Both the position numbers and the translations under genes were made by a program. Of a stretch of DNA of 20,404 nt, positions 7,387-12,891 are shown one piece after another (the first letter of the stretch is position 1; every line of letters starts with the position of its first letter). The notes beneath the pieces were generated by a model. That model did not search any database. It had not been told where the DNA came from and saw only the letters and a program-made list of their open reading frames with translations. Origin of the DNA: a virus; IMG/VR virus record IMGVR_UViG_3300009149_000370, positions 1-20,404 of that record; one strand, written 5' to 3'.

Positions 7387-9752
7387 TATCTTGATTTTAT
7401 TCTGTTATATTCGTTCTTTGTGATATACTTTAAATTTCCTTGGCGGTCCCTTGTGAGCTTGTGTTCTGCTATGTTATTCTTTGATGCTGTCGGGCCTTCA
7501 AGTTCCTCTGGATTCTTTCTTGAGTAGCATTCTGCACAAAGATAAGAATATACTAGAGCAAACAAAGTATCGTCCCAGTTATACCTCTTATCCATAGGCT
7601 CCCACGTCTCTCCATTTCCTTTTTGTTTGCAGGTAAATGTCTTTAGTTGGTTAAAGAATACTGGCAGCCACATCCTTTCTCCGAACGTCTCAAACACGTT
7701 CCTTAGTGTTCCTATTATGATTGGGTTTCTTAGTCCCTTATTATCCACCCCTATTAGTACAGTGCCTCCTTTTGTTTGTAAGATCTGTGGAAGTTCTGAT
7801 GAGTAAACAAATGTGTTTCCTAGTCCCTTGTTGTCCTTGTATTCTCTGTACGCTGTTCCTATGTTACTTTCTATAAGTTCTGGCACTGCCCCTTTTACTT
7901 TTTCTGCGTCATAGTATATACCTAATAAAACTGTCTGTTGGAACACGTACCTGTAGTTGTCTGTTCTAAAGTTAAGGCAGGCCACTGGTGTTCCGAAGTG
8001 TTTGTCCCATATGACGCTTGACATCTTGGAGTGTCCGTTGTCTGATGCTATTGGATCGGTTCCTTGGTAGTATCTGTTCTTCCACTTTTTTGGGTGTAGA
8101 AATATCATTGTTGTTACCCTGTCATCTCCTATGCTACAGGGCACCCAGTTTGATCCAATTATTTTGTATGGAACGTCACTGCCCTCGTGTGCTGGTGATC
8201 CTATGTCGTATATTGGTTCAAAGTATCCATAGTACGGGCTAACCTTTCCTGCTTCACCTGATATTCTGTCAAGGTTTTTTTGTATAAACTCTCCGTCTAG
8301 TAGTGTCTTTCCTCCCTGTAGGAATACGTCCTCTATTGTTATTGGGAATCCCTGGTGGAATCTTATTCTTCCAGCCACTGCTGTTGGTCCCTCTGCTGCG
8401 TATGCCTCCTTCTTTAGTCGTTCGTATATTGCCTTTGTCATTCCTGGCTTCCACCAGTTGTTAAAGAATATAGGTATGATTCCAGAGTCAAAGTTTTTTT
8501 CGTTCCATGACTCTAGGTGTGCCATGAATACGGCCTTGAAAGCTACTCCAGCTTTCTCCATGTATCCTCCCGTTCCCCATATTATTATTTGTCTAAGCAG
8601 CTCAAGATCTCCCGTGTCTGGGTTGTATCCGTACTGAGTTGGTAGGTTGTCGCTGAGGATGTCGCTGAGGATGTCTATGTTTCCAGCCTCGTCTATAAGT
8701 GTAGCGTCTGGCGTTGTTGATGCGATTGCTGTCTTTCCTGGTGGCAGTACCTCCACGCTTGAGTTCAGTCCCTCTCTTTCTCCTTTCTCTCCCTTCTCTC
8801 CGAATACTATCCTTTGTATTCTGTCGTTCCTTGCCTCTGGCTGTAACCATATTGGGAACTTTGAGTGGGCGTATTTTATTTTATTTTCTAGTGTATCCTC
8901 TGCCTTGATTTTATTTTCTGATAGATACTTTGCGTTAAAGTTGAAGTTGAACATTGCCTTTATAAGTACCCAGAACGCTATCGTTGTGGTGAACGCTATC
9001 TGCCTGGCCTTGATGATGTCCATGCTGTATCCGCAGTCCAAAAGATACAGTAGTACCTTGTGTGCCTTTGCAGATATGTACTTGTGCATACCCTTGCTTG
9101 ATGCCTCCTTTAGTTCGCCATATTTATCAACAGCGTATAGTGAGTTCTCCTTGCACCTTGATGCCTCTGTTATTCTGTAGTTGAATAGTTCTTCCTCGTC
9201 CTTTATTTCTGGTGGTGGTTCCTGTAGCCACTGCTCCGACTGCCTGCAGTAGAGCTCGTATGGTTTGTAGAATTTGGAGTTCCAGAATCCGTCTGGCCTG
9301 CTGACGCTGTCTATCCATTCGGTGAACTGTTTTGAGTGTTTCACCTTTGATTCTGGCCTCCACATCTGCTCTGTTATTGTCTGTTCCTCGCCAGAGTATA
9401 TTGCCGATCCAGCTATCTCTTTCTTAAATATTTTTTCTGATACGGACCTCTCTCTCTCTAGAAATATTGTATTTTTTTCTTTGTCTGTGTATACTATTGT
9501 TATGTGCTTGTCTGCCTCGGTCTGCTTCTTTGATGTTACTATCTTCTGCCTGGTGAATAGCTTTAAAGAAACACGAATAGCCTCACCGTTATCCAGTGGG
9601 GCTATTGTGTCTTTTTCATTGTTTTGCTGGATAAGTCCAGCTTCAATAAGTTTGGCTACGGTTTCGTTGCCAATGTTCACGCCCTGGTTATGGAGCTGTA
9701 ACATTAATTCAAGCTTGGCCTTTTCGCCTTCGCTGACACTTCTTTTAGCCAT
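7386..9752 (-). CDS. terL: Terminase large subunit, 788 aa
   Basis: This is the DNA-packaging motor ATPase and headful/cos nuclease. An unusual variant Walker A (KARQIAFTTT, residues 248-257) has a leading lysine and lacks the usual G-K pair, somewhat like the lambda-type motif. Walker B is TLIDEAG (351-357), with the catalytic glutamate at 355. A coupling-type IIWGTGG follows at about 390-396. The RNase H-like nuclease begins with YYQGTDP (D566) and ends with a WDDTLFALVYSYL stretch near residue 740. About 240 residues precede the ATPase core, far longer than in most large terminases, and this extension shows no motif I recognise. A weak AGG precedes the ATG. The gene is 17 bases downstream of the 173-aa gene and overlaps the next start. 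Confidence 0.92.
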   Translation of the reverse strand: MAKRSVSEGEKAKLELMLQLHNQGVNIGNETVAKLIEAGLIQQNNEKDTIAPLDNGEAIRVSLKLFTRQKIVTSKKQTEADKHITIVYTDKEKNTIFLERERSVSEKIFKKEIAGSAIYSGEEQTITEQMWRPESKVKHSKQFTEWIDSVSRPDGFWNSKFYKPYELYCRQSEQWLQEPPPEIKDEEELFNYRITEASRCKENSLYAVDKYGELKEASSKGMHKYISAKAHKVLLYLLDCGYSMDIIKARQIAFTTTIAFWVLIKAMFNFNFNAKYLSENKIKAEDTLENKIKYAHSKFPIWLQPEARNDRIQRIVFGEKGEKGEREGLNSSVEVLPPGKTAIASTTPDATLIDEAGNIDILSDILSDNLPTQYGYNPDTGDLELLRQIIIWGTGGYMEKAGVAFKAVFMAHLESWNEKNFDSGIIPIFFNNWWKPGMTKAIYERLKKEAYAAEGPTAVAGRIRFHQGFPITIEDVFLQGGKTLLDGEFIQKNLDRISGEAGKVSPYYGYFEPIYDIGSPAHEGSDVPYKIIGSNWVPCSIGDDRVTTMIFLHPKKWKNRYYQGTDPIASDNGHSKMSSVIWDKHFGTPVACLNFRTDNYRYVFQQTVLLGIYYDAEKVKGAVPELIESNIGTAYREYKDNKGLGNTFVYSSELPQILQTKGGTVLIGVDNKGLRNPIIIGTLRNVFETFGERMWLPVFFNQLKTFTCKQKGNGETWEPMDKRYNWDDTLFALVYSYLCAECYSRKNPEELEGPTASKNNIAEHKLTRDRQGNLKYITKNEYNRIKSR

Positions 9753-9769
9753 AGTAACCTATTTTTTTT

Positions 9770-10291
9770 TTACAATGCTGCTACAGTTGCATATAAAGCA
9801 TATGCTGCTGCGATTGTTGTTGCACGCATTGTACGTGTGTTTGCTGTGTACCCGTATGGTGTTAGTGACTGTGGGTTCACAAAGCTCTTGAACAATGTTG
9901 GTGGCTGTGTTGTTGGTGATGTTAAGTTCGCCAATGATGATACAGATGTTGTTGTAGCAACCCACTGAGCTGTTTGATCAACCTCAACGCCTGTTGAGAA
10001 TGGTACAGATGCTTCAATAGTGTCGATTAGGTTTTTGCAAATCCAACGAAGTTTTCCGCCATCGTTAGCTGTTCCGTTAACTACAGACACAACCGTTACG
10101 TCAACGATTCCGTCAGCTAATAGTGTGTGTACGTTGTTACGTTCAGCGATGATAGCTACGTCTAATACGTTAAGCGCAGCTGTTGCAGGTGCGTTGTTGG
10201 AGTACAAAGCCATTCTGTTACGAAGGATGTCTAAGTATCCACCAGCGTTCAGGGTGAAGTCTGTGTTCTGTAAAAAGTTTGATGTTGTCAT
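9770..10291 (-). CDS. Hypothetical abundant protein opening the packaging operon, 173 aa
   Basis: This is the first gene of the leftward unit, reading from the divergent promoter. Its ATG is preceded by an A-tract ending in AAGGACC, one of the few Shine-Dalgarno-like leaders here. The protein is rich in Ala, Thr and Val, has no cysteine cluster or catalytic motif, and contains a segment beginning GGYLDILRNRMALYSNN near the N-terminus. Arginine codons include several CGT, as in the capsid gene, which suggests strong expression. Its place before the large terminase is where small terminases usually sit, but no DNA-binding helix-turn-helix is apparent and the composition looks more like a decoration or other virion protein. 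Function unknown. Confidence 0.78.
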   Translation of the reverse strand: MTTSNFLQNTDFTLNAGGYLDILRNRMALYSNNAPATAALNVLDVAIIAERNNVHTLLADGIVDVTVVSVVNGTANDGGKLRWICKNLIDTIEASVPFSTGVEVDQTAQWVATTTSVSSLANLTSPTTQPPTLFKSFVNPQSLTPYGYTANTRTMRATTIAAAYALYATVAAL

Positions 10292-10321
10292 GGTCCTTTT
10301 TTTTAGTTAAAATTAGTTTAG

Positions 10322-10353
10322 TTGCCAAAGTTATAAAAAATAACTTATATTTG
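10322..10353 (+). promoter_or_regulatory. Rightward promoter of the 81-aa gene
   Basis: TTG at 10322-10324 and TATATTTG at 10346-10353 with a 21-base spacer match the Bacteroidota promoter consensus. The -33 element overlaps the -7 element of the leftward promoter, so both cannot easily be occupied at once. Confidence 0.6.
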
Positions 10354-10358
10354 TACAA
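10326..10358 (-). promoter_or_regulatory. Leftward promoter of the packaging and head operon
   Basis: Minus-strand TTG at 10358-10356 and TAACTTTG at 10333-10326 are separated by 22 bases, a perfect -7 match to the Bacteroidota consensus. The expected start is near 10320, about 30 bases before the ATG at 10291. It overlaps the rightward promoter. Confidence 0.6.
10328..10346. promoter_or_regulatory. Perfect 7-bp dyad between divergent promoters, candidate operator
   Basis: AAGTTAT and ATAACTT flank five A residues. The arms partly coincide with both -7 elements. A dimeric regulator bound here would block both promoters. No regulator gene is recognised in the window, and the symmetry may simply reflect two similar promoters facing each other. 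Confidence 0.4.
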
Positions 10359-10388
10359 CTAATTTAAATTAACTAAAAACTAATTACT

Positions 10389-10634
10389 ATGTCAGCTATC
10401 GCAAAACCTATGGCCCATTCAACCACATCAACAAACGGATACAACCTTATCCCTGTTGAGATGGTAACTGATATGACAGATCTTTCTGTCCCAGCCATTG
10501 CTAACTACGGTCCTAAATTTGTTCTTTCCTTTACTTTATCTAACGGAACAAACAAGCAGATCACCTATGCAACTTCAGCTCTTTTGGCTACTGCTAAGGC
10601 GGCTTACAGAACAGCGTACTCTGCAAACTTCTAG
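10389..10634 (+). CDS. Small hypothetical protein, 81 aa
   Basis: The protein begins MSAIAKPMAHSTTSTNGYN and is neutral, Ala/Thr/Ser rich, with a predicted beta region (KFVLSFTLSNGTNKQITY) and a C-terminal Ala-rich helix ending ANF. It is the only gene between the divergent promoter and the strong terminator at 10672-10702, so it forms a monocistronic unit with its own promoter, a possible 3-prime protecting hairpin and terminator. This looks like an abundantly expressed single-gene transcript. Candidate roles are a virion decoration protein or an early host-takeover protein. I do not recognise it and the choice is open. Confidence 0.75.
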   Translation: MSAIAKPMAHSTTSTNGYNLIPVEMVTDMTDLSVPAIANYGPKFVLSFTLSNGTNKQITYATSALLATAKAAYRTAYSANF

Positions 10635-10658
10635 TATAGTACCTTACCGTACTGTATA
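10633..10658 (+). other. Hairpin directly after the 81-aa gene
   Basis: AGTAC and GTACT flank a six-base loop (CTTACC), and the stem extends with A-T and wobble pairs to about nine base pairs. It begins at the stop codon and precedes the true terminator. It may protect the message from exonucleases. Confidence 0.45.
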
Positions 10659-10671
10659 AAGGCGAACGACA

Positions 10672-10702
10672 CCCTACCGAATAGATTCGGTGGGGGTTTT
10701 TT
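10672..10702 (+). terminator. Intrinsic terminator of the 81-aa gene
   Basis: ACCGAAT (10676-10682) pairs with ATTCGGT (10685-10691), extended by CCCT with GGGG, and is followed by six T residues and GCTTT. This is a strong Rho-independent terminator. Its right arm and T-tract mark the beginning of the first copy of the duplicated segment. Confidence 0.85.
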
Positions 10703-10807
10703 GCTTTATTAACAATACCTGTTACTTGTTAATATTTTACTTTTTTGTAAAATTGTTTGTATCTTGCAACCGTAAAATAAGATGTAATCTAAAATACATT
10801 AAGAAAA
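10685..10807 (+). repeat. Duplicated regulatory segment, copy 1
   Basis: This segment matches 11096-11219 with about ten substitutions and one inserted T over ~124 bases. It contains the right arm of a terminator with its T-tract, an AT-rich spacer, a promoter-like TATCTTG box (10760-10766) and a short hairpin with ATGTA and TACAT arms near 10782-10799. It precedes the 83-aa gene. Confidence 0.9.
10745..10766 (+). promoter_or_regulatory. Possible promoter in repeat copy 1
   Basis: TATCTTG (10760-10766) resembles the TAnnTTTG -7 box with one T missing. The nearest upstream TTG (10745-10747) is closer than usual. The same box is kept in copy 2 although bases around it differ, which supports function. 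It would drive the 83-aa gene. Confidence 0.35.
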
Positions 10808-10830
10808 TAAATAAAATAAATAAAATAAAT
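10804..10830 (+). repeat. Three tandem 9-bp repeats in the leader of the 83-aa gene
   Basis: Three exact copies of AAAATAAAT end four bases before the ATG at 10835. The unstructured A-rich leader fits the Shine-Dalgarno-independent initiation usual in Bacteroidota. Copy number could vary and tune translation. Confidence 0.85.
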
Positions 10831-10834
10831 AGTT

Positions 10835-11086
10835 ATGGAAAAAAATAGAAAAGTTTCATCAATATCTAGAGATTTTGATGGAAAAGAAATTCAAGGAAAA
10901 CTTATTGAAAGATCAGGTTTGTTTGGTAGTAATGTTTCTAAAGAAGTTTATAACATGCCTGGAGGTGGTAAGCATGTTGAAAAAACTAAAACTAATAAAA
11001 ACGGTGATGTAGTTTCTAGATCATCAAAAGATACAAAAGTAAATCCATATAAAGGTGGTGACCAGTTTTTGAAACACCTTCCTTAG
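10835..11086 (+). CDS. Small basic hypothetical protein, 83 aa, moron-like
   Basis: The protein begins MEKNRKVSSISRDFDGKEI and is Lys/Ser/Gly rich with alternating short strands, a central MPGGGKHVEKTKTNKNGD stretch and a basic C-terminus. No known motif was identified. The codons are much more A/T-rich than those of neighbouring genes (AAA, GAA, AAT, TCA). The gene is bracketed by the two copies of a ~124-bp regulatory segment, each with a promoter-like box, and has a repeated A-rich leader. Foreign base composition plus its own regulatory elements suggest an acquired, independently expressed cargo gene (moron). Function unknown. Confidence 0.72.
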   Translation: MEKNRKVSSISRDFDGKEIQGKLIERSGLFGSNVSKEVYNMPGGGKHVEKTKTNKNGDVVSRSSKDTKVNPYKGGDQFLKHLP

Positions 11087-11095
11087 TATATATCT

Positions 11096-11219
11096 ATTCG
11101 GTGGGGGTTTTTTGCTTTATTAACAATACCTGTTACTTATTAACATTTTACTTTTTTTGTGAAATTGTGTATATCTTGCGCCCGTAAAAGAAGATGTAAT
11201 CTAAAGTACATTGAGAAAA
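11096..11219 (+). repeat. Duplicated regulatory segment, copy 2
   Basis: Second copy of the segment at 10685-10807. It keeps the terminator right arm and T-tract, the TATCTTG box (11172-11178) and the small hairpin, whose substitution falls in the loop and leaves the ATGTA/TACAT arms intact. The matching left arm of the terminator is missing here, so this copy probably does not terminate transcription well. It precedes the structured non-coding region. Confidence 0.9.
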
Positions 11220-11224
11220 AAAAT

Positions 11225-11605
11225 TAAGGAACTTTGTATTAGCTTCCTAAAAATCTCCTCAACGATGACTTTAGACGTCTTAGAGGGTTAGAAAACATCC
11301 CTCAAGATCCTGCGATCGACAGGGATTTTTCTTTTATAGGGTTTTAGTCCAGGATTACTCCCTGTTCGGTAAGAGCAAAATAATTCAGATGTAACGGTTG
11401 TTGCGCTACTGTAAAATGTTCTGCTCTGTCCTAAAATGACAACAGACAACTGCCAAGGGAAACCCACAGCAGTAGCACCCTGACGCAGGTTGAGGGAAAC
11501 TTGACAATAGGTTGCTGGTACCCTTACAAAGTAAGGGTTACTTTGAAAGGAAGGGCTAGCTCCCCCTCTTGGCAGGGAAAAATTTTCTTTAACAACAACT
11601 TAACT
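11225..11605 (+). ncRNA. Candidate structured RNA or long leader upstream of the HNH gene
   Basis: About 380 bases carry no credible gene on either strand but are dense in hairpins. These include 11226-11249, GAGGG/CCCTC at 11283-11303, ATCCTG/CAGGGAT at 11307-11326, AGAGCA/TGCTCT at 11372-11377 and 11422-11427, and TCTGT/ACAGA at 11425-11446. A nested ACTGC/GCAGT stem around GGGAAACCC lies at 11449-11473, and AGCACCCT/AGGTTGCT (11474-11516) encloses CAGGTT/AACTTG. Two overlapping perfect 8-bp hairpins follow at 11520-11545. The promoter-like box in repeat copy 2 would produce an RNA beginning near 11184. I do not recognise a known riboswitch, RNase P, tmRNA, tRNA or a complete group I intron core. 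It could be a free RNA, a regulatory leader, or a decayed intron. Confidence 0.5.
11283..11335 (+). promoter_or_regulatory. Attenuator-like competing hairpins with T-tract
   Basis: ATCCTG (11307-11312) or alternatively ATCCCT (11297-11302) can pair with CAGGGAT/AGGGAT (11320-11326), which is followed by TTTTTCTTTT. The ATCCCT strand can instead take part in the GAGGG/CCCTC stem (11283-11287 with 11299-11303). A terminator-like and an alternative fold are therefore mutually exclusive. An eight-codon frame MTLDVLEG (11265-11291) overlaps the first arm and might act as a leader peptide. Confidence 0.4.
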
Positions 11606-12148
11606 ATGGCAAAGGGAAGAAAGAAAACAATAGCAGACGCAAGCTGCCCATCCTACGGTGGTGAGACGGAGCTCAAGCACATACGCACAGCTAGGAGAAA
11701 GATGTTCCGTTACCTTTCCTCGTGCGGACATATTATTAACGCTGCAGATACTGACGAAAAATCAATAACTTTGTTTGCCCTACTTCAGGGAATAGAGATA
11801 GAGGAGGGTGAAGACTTAAAGGCGTGGCTTATGAACTTATATCACTCTGGTGCAAGCAAGGTTATCCACAAGGAGGACTACGCATTCTACTCCACAACTC
11901 AGTGGAGGGAGCTTCGTTCATGGGCCCTCGATCATTACGGAAGAAGGTGTATGAAGTGTGGTGACGATACCTGTATAGACAGGGACCTTCATATAGACCA
12001 CATAAAGCCGAAGGCAAGGCATCCAGAGTTGGCACACGACAAAAACAATGTGCAGGTGTTGTGCTGGCTGTGTAACAGAACCAAGTCGGACAGGGGAGAG
12101 ATGGACTACAGACCAAAAGCTCTTGACGATGAAGGTAGGGATTTGTGA
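11606..12148 (+). CDS. HNH endonuclease, 180 aa
   Basis: The chosen start is ATG 11606 (MAKGRKKTIADASCPSYGG), after an A/T-rich leader. A longer reading frame from 11501 would run through the hairpins and is unlikely. Residues 115-160 hold a complete HNH module: zinc cysteines C115 and C118, the LHIDHIKPK segment with H132, a NNVQVLCWLCN stretch with N148, C153, C156 and N157, then KSD. This is a metal-dependent DNA nuclease. The N-terminal ~90 residues are helical and may bind DNA. Free-standing HNH enzymes in phages serve as homing endonucleases or packaging and replication nucleases. Its place after a structured non-coding region favours a mobile homing type, but this is inference. A downstream gene overlaps its last 20 bases. 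Confidence 0.88.
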   Translation: MAKGRKKTIADASCPSYGGETELKHIRTARRKMFRYLSSCGHIINAADTDEKSITLFALLQGIEIEEGEDLKAWLMNLYHSGASKVIHKEDYAFYSTTQWRELRSWALDHYGRRCMKCGDDTCIDRDLHIDHIKPKARHPELAHDKNNVQVLCWLCNRTKSDRGEMDYRPKALDDEGRDL

Positions 12149-12302
12149 CGTTCATAGTCTGGCAAAGGGTGACAACAGAAAGAGGCTTGTCTCCTACTGT
12201 AAGGTCTGCGATTCGTGGATCTGCGAGTCTTGTAGGCCAGACACGTTACTAAGAGCAAGGGCAATGATAATAAAAGCAAAAAACAAGTTAACTGGTAAAT
12301 AG
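12129..12302 (+). CDS. Cys-rich zinc-binding miniprotein, 57 aa
   Basis: The ATG at 12129 lies inside the end of the HNH gene (20-base overlap). A longer frame from 12048 is probably a shadow of the HNH gene. The protein has C6-x2-H9 followed by C24-x2-C27-x4-C32-x2-C35, spaced like a small zinc-binding domain, then a basic helix rich in Arg and Lys (LRARAMIIKAKNKLTGK). It may bind nucleic acid or a host protein. Translational coupling to the HNH gene suggests co-expression. Comparable Cys-rich small proteins are common in Bacteroidota phages, but the function is unknown. Confidence 0.78.
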   Translation: MKVGICDVHSLAKGDNRKRLVSYCKVCDSWICESCRPDTLLRARAMIIKAKNKLTGK

Positions 12303-12303
12303 T

Positions 12304-12873
12304 ATGTATCACAAGTCATTAAATAATTTCAGGTCGTATTACAACGGCTATCCGTTCGGCTCGAACTCTATAAAAGAGGATCTGTTTGTGTGTGACGATT
12401 CCATCTTGGTGGACGCTGCCATTGAGCAGATAGACTCTATCATGACGCTCAAGCCGTTCGATCCAGAAGACTTTGGATTCAAACCACACAAGAACTCTGT
12501 GGAGTTCCTTGAGGAGTGGGTTATCCTTAATGATAATGTGGACTGCTTTATAAAGAGGGACGCATCGATGTCAAAGGACTATTGGCTGTTTGCCTTTAAG
12601 GTTAGAAGGACTCACCTTGGCGAGGATCCTTTTGAGGAACTCATTACTAACGTGTGTCATATGTTCATACCAAACGACATGGCAGGAAGGATAATCTTAA
12701 CTGGCCTTGGCATAATAAAGAGAAGGGACATCGATGACGATAAGGTCTCTTGTGTTAACGACAAGGACTTTGATGGAATATGTTCTCTTTGTGAGGATAT
12801 GGGGTGTTGTATGGAGGATATAACCATTATAAATAAGGAAACTATTGACGCAGAATGCGTGAATATAAGATAA
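12304..12873 (+). CDS. Hypothetical protein, 189 aa
   Basis: The ATG is one base after the stop of the Cys-rich miniprotein, so the two are probably translated together. The protein is acidic, with mixed helices and strands, and has a C-terminal cysteine cluster (CSLCEDMGCCMED near residues 158-170) that could bind metal. No signal peptide or membrane segment is evident. It sits immediately before the tail-fibre gene. I do not recognise a family. Confidence 0.78.
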   Translation: MYHKSLNNFRSYYNGYPFGSNSIKEDLFVCDDSILVDAAIEQIDSIMTLKPFDPEDFGFKPHKNSVEFLEEWVILNDNVDCFIKRDASMSKDYWLFAFKVRRTHLGEDPFEELITNVCHMFIPNDMAGRIILTGLGIIKRRDIDDDKVSCVNDKDFDGICSLCEDMGCCMEDITIINKETIDAECVNIR

Positions 12874-12879
12874 ATTTCG

Positions 12880-12887
12880 CACCTTTA
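12880..12887 (+). promoter_or_regulatory. Degenerate -7 element before the tail-fibre gene
   Basis: CACCTTTA differs from TAnnTTTG at two positions and ends four bases before the ATG at 12892, the same spacing as the two perfect boxes before the genes starting at 949 and 17659. It is a weak call. Confidence 0.25.
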
Positions 12888-12891
12888 CACG

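Noticed and set aside
213-9891. Many rightward open frames over the leftward block
   Set aside because: They are shadows of the large leftward genes, with Ser/Cys/Leu-rich composition and no regulatory signals.
11341-11460. Possible tRNA or tmRNA because of GTTCGG and paired segments
   Set aside because: No acceptor stem, anticodon loop or CCA-compatible cloverleaf could be assembled.
11501-11605. N-terminal extension of the HNH gene
   Set aside because: This stretch lies in the overlapping hairpins. The ATG at 11606 begins a typical basic N-terminus after an unstructured leader.
11225-11605. Group I intron associated with the HNH gene
   Set aside because: GACTTTAGACG at 11268 resembles one conserved core element and TTTTAGTCC at 11342 resembles another, but the preceding P4-P6 region is missing and no interrupted gene can be joined across it. 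A decayed remnant is not excluded.
11862-11870. Perfect DnaA box TTATCCACA
   Set aside because: It falls within the HNH coding sequence and encodes a normal Val-Ile-His segment. It is isolated, so it was taken as chance.
11225-12148. HEARO/omega RNA with an IscB-type nuclease
   Set aside because: The protein is a 180-aa HNH enzyme with no RuvC domain or bridge helix, and the RNA was not recognised as that family.
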